Shown here piece after piece: positions 11,181-21,201 of a stretch of 64,000 bases of DNA; position 1 is the stretch's first letter, and every line of letters begins with the position of its first letter. Source of the stretch: Podospora pseudocomata (taxonomy: Eukaryota > Ascomycota > Sordariomycetes > Sordariales > Podosporaceae). The stretch is taken from positions 744,001-808,000 of the forward strand of contig NC_085889.1 in the NCBI RefSeq assembly GCF_035222375.1, in the 5' to 3' direction. The notes below the pieces were generated by a model. It made no database searches. It had not been told where the DNA came from and saw nothing but the letters and a program-made list of their open reading frames with translations. Made by a program: the position numbers and the translations under genes.

Positions 11181-11190
11181 GTTTTATATA
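11181..11190 (-). promoter_or_regulatory. TATA box of the NPP1 gene
   Basis: The minus strand reads TATATAAAAC about 125 bases upstream of the start codon at 11058, a good fit to a fungal TATA element. Strong TATA boxes are common in inducible, secreted-protein genes. Confidence 0.5.
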
Positions 11191-12640
11191 CCCGTCCTAA
11201 GCATTACCGACAGGACGTAAACTACAAGGTATCTCTTCAGTCTTGGTGTAAGGATGCGCAAGGCATTCCATCGCCATAGTTGGTTAGGTCTTCGACTCCC
11301 AGAGTCCGAGACCATCCTTCAGCTTACTGTCGATCTGTGAAGCTGCAAGGTTGCCCGCCGTAAAGGTTTGATCACTTAAGTAAGAGGAAGTTGACAAGAT
11401 CAACATGATCCTTGGTTTATTCTGTATCAGGTATATCAAAAGGACTGCTGCGCTGGGGACCACAAACGCCGACTCCCATGTGTAGAAGGTAGCACGCTGA
11501 AATGGCACAGCCCTAGTTACGTCAGCTCTGTTAGCCGAGCCTTAGCGCTAGATGTGCTATGATTTGGTAGGAAGAGGGTATGACGCAGTGAAGATAGGTG
11601 GTATTGGAGGCGCTTACCTGTATTGTTGATGTTCCTTCGGGCCACCTTGGCAGGGGCTGAGTCCGGCGCAGTGGTACTACATGTTATTGCTTTTCCGACC
11701 TTGCCTCGAAGCCGTTTTCTTCCAGACTACAGAGAGCACCTCAGCTCCAGTAAACCAAGCCATGACACGACGTATCTCGAGGAGAATCTCGATGGACAAC
11801 CTGATAACGATCGTCAGCCTGACCATGAGTGGTGTCAGCATAGCTCCGAAAGGCATCTCCTGGGACCCCAGCTACCCAAATGACCTGGCCTATATGGAGC
11901 CCACTCCTCCTGTGATATCATAGGCAATGGCCGCACGGGACCTGGTGACCTCAGTGAGTACTGGTAATCTTCTTACGGATATAGAGACTCAAATATGTTC
12001 TTCCATCACCCACTTGCACCTGAACATCGTCAGCAGGTTTTCTGACTTTCTTGGATCAGCCAAGTCATTGTCGATTGGCTGTTGTACTCAAATCGAAATG
12101 AATACCTATATGCAGACTATCGCGTAAACTAATGCATGGAAGCCGGACCTTCATTCTTGGTCAGATCCATGGCACCCAGACAGGAACAAAAGTTGGTACA
12201 AAGAGGCACGGCTCCTCGGACTTCAGCTTCCTCGCCCGGCAGGCAAGTCCTTTTAGGCTGCTGCGCAGTCACTTATTGATCGTCACTGCTCTCGTCAGCA
12301 GCCTAACTGCTCAAATTAATGATCACCAGTGCTAACTCCTTCTTCTGTTCTATTTTCGAGAGGCAGGTATACAAAATTTGCACGCAAGGCTTGGCCACCA
12401 AGTCAACACCTAGGTGGATCTGCCATGTTCCCTCCCAATCTCAAGTGCCCCCAGCCCCTTTCTTTTTTCCACACTACCAGTCTGACCTCGGATTCTTTTC
12501 ACCCAGGGCGTCTTTTTGTGCCTCATCATGTCCGTTTTTCATCACGAAGAAGCTCCCTTCAACAGCCGGGAAGACCTGGACTACACAGCAAGTTAGTACC
12601 TAGGTAGATAGATACCCTATCTCCATGACCTGCATCCTCA
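11191..12640. other. Long intergenic region, no clear gene
   Basis: About 1.45 kb with only short ORFs. A minus-strand frame at 11284-11508 has one hydrophobic stretch, and a minus-strand run near 11700-11850 reads like a membrane helix, but stops interrupt both and no family is recognised. It may be a decayed membrane-protein gene or simply spacer. Confidence 0.4.
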
Positions 12641-13903
12641 TCAAGGACCCAAGGGAGAAACAGGATGCTGCCAAGCCTGGTACGCAACCCATGTCTGGTA
12701 ACAGGTGACCGCCAACGACGCCATACCAAGCAGCACAGCAAAAGCAACACCGCAGAGGGTAGCCATCAGCATGTACCTCGCCCCGCTCTTCCGTTCCAGT
12801 CGCCTGCCCAGCCAGCCCCGTGGCCTGGGAGTCTGCAGCTCATTGTGCAGCTCGGCCAGCCTGTCGGCCAGAAATACGTATTCGATGCTCTCCTCGCCTG
12901 TCTTGCGTATGGCGCTGACCTCCAGGTGCTGGATATCAGGATCAAGAGAGTATCGTTCTGTCAGAGACCGGAGAAGCCTTTTTGACTTTGGCTCGCTCAA
13001 CGGAAAGATGATGCTTTGGAGGGAGTCTAGAATCTCGAGAACCAGTTGACGCGGGAGAGCTCCACTGTTGTGTTGTTAGACAGCTGGTTTCTCTTTTGTT
13101 TCGGAGGGAAACTCAGATACTTACACTCTGATAGAGTTAGATGGAAGGGAAAAGTCTCCATCACTTTTCGTCAGCCGAAGCTGTTCTTTGAGGAACGCGG
13201 TATGGTGATAAATTTCGAGTGTATTCTGGTTTCGATCCCATTTCAAGTGGTCCTGAATATCGTGGGTATCCCGAAACCGCATTCGTAGTCGTTTTTGGAG
13301 TTTGACGGCACGAAGTTCTGACTTCATCTCGATGGAAGAAAGGCTCTCGTTGAAGCTGAGAATCGGATGGCTCGTGGTGGGAAATAGGTCCTGTATGTAT
13401 TTGCTAAATAGAACGTCATCCTTCCAATGGAGCCTGTATGTCCCCGTCTCTAGACGGTCCGGTGACTGATAGAGCGCTGAGCAATCTATCATGGTGAGGA
13501 CATTGACCACAAGACTGCTGGCATTGAGCAGATTACTTCGCCTTAGTTCTCTGTGGGCCCCTTGATTGGCGATGAAGTCACAAAGCTCTGCTCGGGTGAG
13601 ATCCGGGTTTGCCTTTAATTGGAGAATCGCATGGTGAAGATCCTGGTGTGTCTTGAATAGCCTGTTTTCGGGAGAGCAGCTGTCGACATAGTTCAAGATC
13701 AGTGCTTTGTAAAACTGGAAAAATCGTTGAAGTTGGCCGATTCGTCGATGAGGACAGCTCCTTGAATTGCACTCTTTCTCAGACTCAAGATCATTGCAAA
13801 ATTCCCAGCCCCAAAGGACTTTTCCCAGCCTTGGGAAGAGTGAATCTTCGACAGAATTCAGTGGTAGTGCAGACATGGCGGTTCGTAGATCCAAATAAAT
13901 CAA
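12641..13903 (-). CDS. Hypothetical protein with C-terminal membrane segment
   Basis: Exons are complement 13125-13903 and 12641-13064, with a 60-base intron (13065-13124, GTAAGT..CAACAG) joining SIRV to GALPRQLVLE in frame; the product is about 400 residues. An alternative start at 13876 (MSALPL) would remove nine residues. The N-terminal half has a Cys cluster (EKECNSRSCPHRR). The second exon holds a helical DSLQSIIFPLSEPKSKRLL segment, then PRPRGWLGRRLERKSGARY and a transmembrane helix (MLMATLCGVAFAVLLGMASL) close to the C-terminus. I recognise the overall layout as a recurrent fungal hypothetical family but can assign no function. Its neighbours are nonself-recognition-type genes. The basic stretch just before the helix suggests a tail-anchored, cytosol-facing protein. 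Confidence 0.75.
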
Positions 13904-14322
13904 TCTTGGTGAAGGAAATCAAGCCTCGATCACAAGTCTGTAGGTAGGCGATTGAAGTATTGTAACACACCCCATGACTGGCTTCGGGTTTCGGTGAGGG
14001 TACAATAGCTGCTGATGCCGGACTCGGGGGAATGCTTGCGCATCTAGGCAACGCAGTCCAATCGCAGATCTTGGCTCAAGCCTTCACGCATCGCGGGCGG
14101 CGGCGCAGTTGCTCAGCTTTTGGGCAGCCAGCATTGGGTACCGATCAGCAAGTGCGGGGATATAGGCCTCGTTCTGCGTGCAATTGTGTCTGGATGGATC
14201 ATCCCGTAGGTACGTCAAGCGAATTTTGGATGACTGCGGAAGGCATCCTCTTCTGACATCTTTGTCTCCCTCCCCCTTCCCATCGACGACCACTGGAATT
14301 CTACCTTTAATTACCTGTTAGC
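13904..14322. other. Divergent promoter region
   Basis: About 420 bases between two divergently transcribed genes. No conserved element beyond general AT/CT-rich stretches is recognised; it must carry both promoters. Confidence 0.5.
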
Positions 14323-16528
14323 ATGACGTCTCTACTTCGCGCGATCAAGATTCAGAACCACAGTTCCTACAATACTGCACTTCTGCCAATGCGAGCCAAC
14401 CCTCCTCGTGCTGAACCGGATGCTGCCCAGCTGAAAGAGAAGCTTGCTTCTCTGAATCTAAAGGGCGATGTTTCCGCTGCGCAAATTAGCGCGGAGCTCG
14501 AAAAGTCTCCCAGTCCGCAAGATGCGGATGCATTCTTTGTAGTCGCGAGCGGAGCCGATTCAGGCTACGGGTCAACTTCTTCCACTCCCCAAGAAAGCAA
14601 ACCCAATTTCTTGGATCGGACATCGGTCCCTGTCTCTGTTCCTCAGGTCTTCGACAAGCCAATTTCCGACGACCAACGGGATCGTTTCTTCGACTTCAGA
14701 TATCAATACACCAACTCGCTCTGGAAAGCGATATCCAAGGGGAATAAGAAAGCGCACCCGGGGGACATTTCGATGAAGTTGAAGTACATGGGCTCTGACG
14801 AGGAGTCGGCCAAGCTTTCCATCGTTATACAGTGTGAGAAACGCGTTGCAAAAAGGGTGAGACACTTTTTTGCTCAGGAACACATCAAACAAGATCTGAA
14901 GCCCGATTTCGAAGTCTATATCTTAGACAAGGGTGTAATACGCCTGTCAACAGAGGACACGCTTGACGTCTTTGCCCATCTTGACGGGAGAGTTACGTTT
15001 TGTGGTATGAGCATCCGTATGGTGGTCGATGCAGCAGAAACGATTGCAACATTTGGCGGCTTAATAACTGTCACCAGAGGAGAAATCACTGAAGTGTTTG
15101 GGCTCACAGCAAGTCATCCAGTGGAAGGGAGCAATGACGTTGACCGGTGGGATGACGATGATTTCGACTCAGAGGAGTTCACAGACACAGATTCGATATC
15201 TGAGCTAAACGAGAGTGACGCATACCCACAACCGAGCCACTCTCCGAAGTTAAATGCGATGACCTCGATTGGTAAAGTCGCCCATGATTCCCTTCGCCTT
15301 TCCTCAACAACTTCAGCCAACCATGACTGGGCTCTGATCAAGTTGAACACTGCCGTTCTTCTCCCCAACCTCGCCCCCGATAGCCACCCGCCAAGCATTT
15401 TTGGAATCAATCTGTTAGCCTCCAGAGTGCCGTTGCAACCACAGCAGAAGATAGACGTGGTTGTTATGACCAGCCACGGTCTCCAAAAGGGATCTCTAGT
15501 GTCTAATGGGTCATCTATCATGATGTTCCCAGGAAGGACCTTTTTGCAGACTCTAGACCTCGTCCTGCGCTCCGACTCAGGTATGATGGTCAACCCTCGC
15601 CCTTTCCATGCTGACACATAGCTAATATCTATTTAGAGCTCCGTCCTGGAGATTCGGGATCATGGGTGGTGAGCGAGACCACACACGAAGTATACGGTCA
15701 CGTCATATCTGTGGATGCGCTTAGCGAGGCTCATGTAGTCCCTTTAGAGAGCACATTGTCTGATATTCGAGCACAGCTTGATGTGGATGAAGTCGCTCTC
15801 CCAACAAAGGCCGATCTGGAACTGTCTTGGACCGAAACGCCAAAGATCACAGGGGATTCCGCTATGCCCATGGGCGACTATGAACTTGGCCATGACCGTG
15901 ATATAGCAGAGACCCAACACAAAGTCGGCTTGCATGGCCTCACGTCAATCCTCCCCCAAGAAAAGCATCAGCCAGCTTGCACGATACGAGAGATTAAGGA
16001 CTCCTCTGACAGCGCCTTGTCAGTTCTGCAGCCCGTTCTTAGAGTTCCACTGCCTCTGAGCTCCCTCGCGGAGCAATCCAGGCAATTCGCCAAAAACCAG
16101 AACGAAGTCTATCTTTTCAGACAGACAATATTATTAGACAGCCACGTGACAACTCGTGGGGAGCAGTCTACACCCACCCTACCATCTTTGCACCCTATGA
16201 CAGAAGCCCTGTCAGGGAGCTCGAAAAAAAATGGAAAGCAACGATTGAGCGGTCTATATCACCGACTGAAGGTGAGGCTTTCGAGAAAGAAGAAGGTGCT
16301 GAGACTCGTGAAAGGGTGATGAACTGGGTGACCCCTCCGTCCGTGACTTCATATCCCCGTGTTTCGCCCTATAGCCAGGTCGATTCACCGCATCATCAGC
16401 AGAGCGTGCATTCGTCTGCAAAACCTTCCATCGAGCCTGACTCGGGTTATTCATCCATGACTAGCACGCCGGCCAGGCCACTTTTGTCAACTGATTCGCC
16501 AAGCAACCTCTTAGAATATTCCGGTTGA
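14323..16528 (+). CDS. Trypsin-fold serine protease-like protein of the HET neighbourhood
   Basis: Exon 1 is 14323-15580. A 56-base intron (15581-15636, ending TTTAG) joins DS to ELRPGDSGSW. All three trypsin-type catalytic motifs are visible: LTASHPV (His 265), HDWALIKL (Asp 335) and GDSGSWV (Ser 426), so the protein could be an active peptidase. The N-terminal 120 residues are low complexity (DSGYGSTSSTP), and an acidic linker (DDDDFDSEEF) separates His from Asp. From exon 2 one frame stops at 16319. Better-looking text (DNSWGAVYTHPTIFAPYD, then DSGYSSMTSTP) runs in another frame from about 16044 to the stop at 16528. A weak-donor intron or a one-base frameshift near 16000-16120 is therefore needed to complete the gene. 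No signal peptide is seen, so it should be intracellular. Confidence 0.75.
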
Positions 16529-16761
16529 CATCTGGAGTGTCAGGTGGGTGTCTAACTACATACCAGGGGGTTAAGGCCCAATCTATAGATCAATAAACGT
16601 TGGATAGCCCTGAAGCCATCCTTACCTGGATGCTTACCTTTCCAGATTTCGTGTGTGTGCTGTGCCACCTTATGCATGCTATGAGCCAACGTTACCCCGC
16701 ACTCCAAAACACGCGGAGCACCATTTATCCACAAGGCACTATCTACCTCTTGAAGCCAAAC

Positions 16762-18985
16762 ATGGATCGAAATATGAAGGCAAAAACCCTCTGCCCAGAA
16801 TGTGTCGGGATCACTTTCGATGATGTAGCGGGCGACGCAATTGGAGCACTGGACCCCATGACTTGCTGGGAGAGAGGTGACACGCTCCCGGACCTACCTC
16901 ACTTCAGCTTGTCGGCAAAGAACGGTTGCAGCTTTTGCGCATTCCTTTGCCATCTGCTCCGGGAACGACTCCCTAAGCAATATGCCGCCGTTAAAGAGAC
17001 AGCAGGGTGCCCTCGGGTTGTTACAGTTAAACTGGACACCCCGGCATATACGATGCGCTCAGACTTGATGGTTGTCACGAATGATCTCGTTGGAAATAAT
17101 GACGCCGAGGAAGAGGATGGGCTTCACTCACTTTGTTTGACCTTTGGGTCTAAGGGATGGCCGCAAGACTGGCGGGTGCGCGTGAGGGTATATCAACATC
17201 CCGGCTCCAGTACGTCGCTCTTGATGTCCAAGTTGGCCGTTACCGAATCGAGGGCTTACATACGTTGCAGCGGCTGTCTCTGAAAGTCTGGGAATTACTC
17301 TGAAAGTACCATCAACCGACGTACTCAGCCAGGGTAGTATACAGACTCTTAAAACCTGGCTGAGAACCTGCGACGACGAGCATCCAAGTTGCCAAAACGT
17401 GGAGTCCCGCTGGCTTCCCACGAGGCTCATATACATAGGAACACATGATGATATAACCCCCCGTTTGATTCAGGTCTCCAGGGCCAGCCTTCCTTTGACG
17501 ACCCAGTACATTGCCCTAAGCTATTGCTGGGGTCCCCCATCTCAAACCCGACCACAGCTAACCACCACCATCGCAACGCTGCCTCAACGGCTTGAAACAA
17601 TCCCAGAGGATATAATGCCAGGCACCCATCGGGACTTGGTCCTCTTGGCCCGTCGCCTAGGCATACAATACATCTGGATAGATGCTCTCTGCATCATCCA
17701 GGACAACCATAAGGACTGGGAGACCGAAGCGGCATCAATGTTTCGGGTGTACCGCCACGCCTATCTGACTGTAGTTGCCGCAGCTGGAGATTCATGTCAT
17801 TCTGGGTTCTTGTCTCGACCTGGAGTTGGCCCACTTGCTGTTGTCCCCTTTCAGTCACAATCGGGAACCGTGTCAGGCTCGTATCTACTCTCTTGGCATC
17901 AAGAGTACAGCGCCTGGGACGCGAACAACCCCAGCCATATGTCTGGCTGCTCGTGGGCGACGCGTGGCTGGACGCTGCAGGAAGATGTCCTGTCGAGCAG
18001 GGTGGTGTACTTTCGGGACACGACGTCGTTCTTTCGGTGTCAGACACAACGGTGTTTGGAGCATAGCACAACAGTCTACAGAAATGTTCATCGCTGGCAG
18101 GAAAGATTTGGTTCTTCTGCCTTGGCTGGTCCATCAGATGACAACAGCAGCAAGACGACAGAAGGAAGAGACAAGACGAACCTCTACAAATTGTGGCGGG
18201 CCATGGTTGCGGAGTACTCCCTCCGGAATCTCACGGTCGAGGAAGATAAACTGCCGGCAATATCCGGTCTGGCTCGGAGCTTCAATGTTGGACTTGATGA
18301 CCAATACTTTGCAGGACTATGGAGAGGTGACTTTGTGAGGGCGCTGTTCTGGTCCACCCGCCACGACGCGGTCAAACCAGCCAAATTCTGTGCGCCGTCT
18401 TGGAGCTGGGCTTCGTGGAAAGGTGAGGTTGGATGGTCAAAGTCTCATTCCCTTCCACTGGTAACGGAGTGCAAGATTCGCCACATTTATGTGGCGCCCT
18501 TGGGTTCAGATCTATTCGGCAGAGTGAAAGGTGGTTACGTCGACCTGACTGGGTCGTTGCGTCCGGTTTCGCTGCGCCCAACAGACGTTAGCGTTCTGGC
18601 TGATAATGATCCCTATAGGGTTGATTTGTTTCAAGAGGGGGTTGTGGAGGCGTGGGCTCGAGGCGCAATAGATGGCTTCACGTCATCGGGATTGAGGAAC
18701 AATGGCACTTACAAGGAGCCAGATGTTGCCAAACTGGACTGTCTTACAGATATTCAGGCATTAGTTCTAGCCTTTGGCTCCGCTCCAGTGGGTGTAGATC
18801 CTGACACAGATGATTTGATATTCTCGCAGCCGGAATATCCACTTGGCCTGCTGGTGGTGGCAGACAAGAACAGCAGTCTGATGGATATGCCCACATACAG
18901 ACGAGTTGGCGTTTTTCAGGCGCAGACTACGGCGGCTCAGGGACTACAGGCTGAGAAGTCCGTTTTCGATATCAGGCTTATTTAA
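16762..18985 (+). CDS. HET-domain protein
   Basis: Exons are 16762-17209 and 17271-18985 with a 61-base intron (GTACGT..TTGCAG); the product is about 720 residues. The HET signature appears after residue 230: YIALSYCWG, YIWIDALCIIQD, then RGWTLQEDVLS. The C-terminal half is typical of stand-alone HET proteins (FCAPSWSWASW). The N-terminus has the usual paired cysteines (LCPECVGITF, GCSFCAFLC). HET domains induce cell death in vegetative incompatibility; most genomic copies are functionally uncharacterised. The gene starts only 233 bases after the protease-like gene on the same strand, suggesting a conserved pair. A second start at 16774 is possible. Confidence 0.9.
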
Positions 18986-20010
18986 ACTGTATTTCTCAGG
19001 CTGTTCGTTGCTCCGGTTTAAAATATGTTAGTTATCAGTAAGTACGGTGAAGTTGTTGCAGACAACTGCTAGGACCATTAAATCGAATAAGCTTGCGGCA
19101 GGCCTTGATTTCTGCCCTCGCTGTTTACATTCATCTGGAAGGGTCCAGGGAGGAATCACCCCTTATCGAAATACCGCGCTTGTTTGGTGTTGCTTGACCG
19201 GGGAGCAATGTCAGTTCACGGCGCAGACGCTCCCTCGCGCGCCTCAGTTGTGCGAGGGTGTAACATTACCACCACAGATGTGCATTCCAATTTACAAACA
19301 AGGATGGAGCCGAGGATGAGAGGTAGTAACGGGTTAAGTAAGTGGAAATCTTGAGCGATAAGCTTGAGCTGTTGAGCTTGCTGATGCGGACAATGGAAAG
19401 CTTCAATTGGCAATCCAGGATCTCACCTGAGGCTGCGGTTGCAGAAGACAGGGAGGGATGCTTTGCAGAATGCAAGACTGACGCTGAAAAGCATTGTGCT
19501 AGTGTGGAGTCTAATTTGGTTTTGGTGTTGGTTGGGTCTCGCCAGGAGCCTACAGTCCATGAGAAGAACCAACATGATGAACACCGGAAATATTCTTGTG
19601 ATGAGGAGATTTAAGAACATCAAAAAAAACTGGTCCGTGCTGTGTGGTTGGAATATGTGGAGTAAGCCAATTCAGGCTTGGTGGGGTTTGATCTTGCGTG
19701 CCGCAGAACCCCTCTGTTTCCTTGATTCTTTGCTACCTACACCATGTCACAAGAAATCCATTGCCAACTTCCTCTTTCAACCTGGTGCCGACCTTTTGCC
19801 CACAAAGATACGAACGACAGAGAAACATCAACGAGAAATGCTATTTGTACCACCGTCAGCCTGCATCACGAGTCGGTCCGCGTCCCGATGCTTCAGCCCT
19901 AAACGATGCTCTGGGTGGCCAGATGCCATCCGATAAAGAGCTGGTTCGATAAACCCTTCCCACCAAGGACAACTGGCTGGGCTCGTACACTGGCACGGGA
20001 AGCTTACCGC

Positions 20011-20020
20011 ATATATAAAA
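20011..20020 (+). promoter_or_regulatory. Candidate TATA box
   Basis: ATATATAAAA on the + strand is a near-ideal TATA element. The nearest annotated start downstream is the NRPS-like gene 1.18 kb away. A short ORF beginning about 13 bases later (ATGGCGATGGGTG) is not convincing as a gene. Confidence 0.3.
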
Positions 20021-20922
20021 CCAAGATTTTGATGGCGATGGGTGTTGGGTTGGCACCACCACCATGGAAACACCACCTCGAGGCTCCGAACTGCCGCCAG
20101 CCGCGGGCGCTAAATGCACCCCTTCTTGGCAGGTCAGCGTGCGCTAATTGACCAACCTCTCTAGGGCGTTGGATTTTGCCGTTGCGCCAACACTCGAGAC
20201 ATGAAGACCACTACGATTGAGATGCGTCAATCTTCCCCGCGATGCAACTGATTGCCAAAATCGCTGAGGTCCTACACAAGCCAGATCGGCTTACACAGAA
20301 TGCACCCCTTCAGCACTCTCAGCAGGCGATTCCGGTGTTTTATTCGAACCAGCTTGCGAAGGTCCGTCGCAGGATGTTGCTGTTTGGGGGCGCTCCGGGG
20401 GCGGCCCAGCAAAATTGAGCACCAAGGCCGTCCTGATACCTATCTCTTGTGTGTCGGTCCTCTCCGGACCCGGCCGCGAGACAGTGGTCCTATGATTCTC
20501 TTCAGACACCTTCAGCATCACCGCCCCCGTTATCTCAATGGCAATGCACCCATCTAGCTCCGTGCATGCACTCTCTTGGTGTGCCGGCTTCCAGCCCGGA
20601 TCTGGCGATCGCCCAAAGGGGGTCATGCAGCCCAGAGGCTGAGCTCAGCATGCCCCCGTCATGATTGGGCTGCTTGTCCTGATGACGGGGAAGGTCGCAA
20701 GGCTCCCTGGCACGCCCACCGTGGTGCTCAGTTTCGTCCCCTGCGGCATCCATCGTCGCTGTGCCAAGGTTGCAACAAGCGGCGCGGTTGTGTGGTGCTC
20801 TCCAGACCACAGCCCACACGTACGCAAGCTTTCAGCAGCAAAAATCATTTCACACATGCGACTCTGCGGCCAACGTCGCCGATACATCTCGACCACACTC
20901 ACGTCTCCCTCTCTCACCTTGT

Positions 20923-20961
20923 GCTTGCCTGCCTGCTTGCTTGCTTGCTTGTTGCTTGCTG
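20923..20961. repeat. GCTT/GCCT microsatellite
   Basis: Roughly nine tetranucleotide units (GCTTGCCTGCCTGCTTGC.. followed by GCTT units) lie in the leader region of the NRPS-like gene. Such arrays change length easily. Confidence 0.7.
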
Positions 20962-21201
20962 GTCTTTTCGCTCCTCCCCCGCCTTCCCGCAGCTCTCTCC
21001 GACCCCAGGCTGCCATCCCGATACCCGAAAGAGGTGTTGCTGATGTGCAACCAAACCACTTCGAGAGCGTCAAGCCAACCTCCTGCTGTGCCCCATGCGG
21101 CCCAGCGCCTGACGACCCTCCAACTCTTCTCCTTTGTTTGAGATACCCATTTGCCGCTTTCTCTGTCCGTGTTTATACCGTCCCAGGCGCTGCTTGTCAG
21201 C

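Larger units (their letters stand above)
18986..21201. other. 2.2 kb intergenic region upstream of the NRPS-like gene
   Basis: No gene is supportable; all ORFs are short and without motifs. It contains a strong TATATAAAA at 20011-20020, about 1.2 kb before the NRPS-like start codon, and a CT-rich stretch with a GCTT/GCCT microsatellite close to the start. A long leader or an undetected short gene are both possible. Confidence 0.5.

Noticed and set aside
11284-11508. Membrane-protein gene on the minus strand
   Set aside because: One hydrophobic stretch only, with stops in the continuing frames; insufficient for a gene call.
20291-20626. 111-residue minus-strand ORF upstream of the NRPS-like gene
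   Set aside because: No motif, no splice context, and composition typical of chance ORFs in GC-rich spacer.
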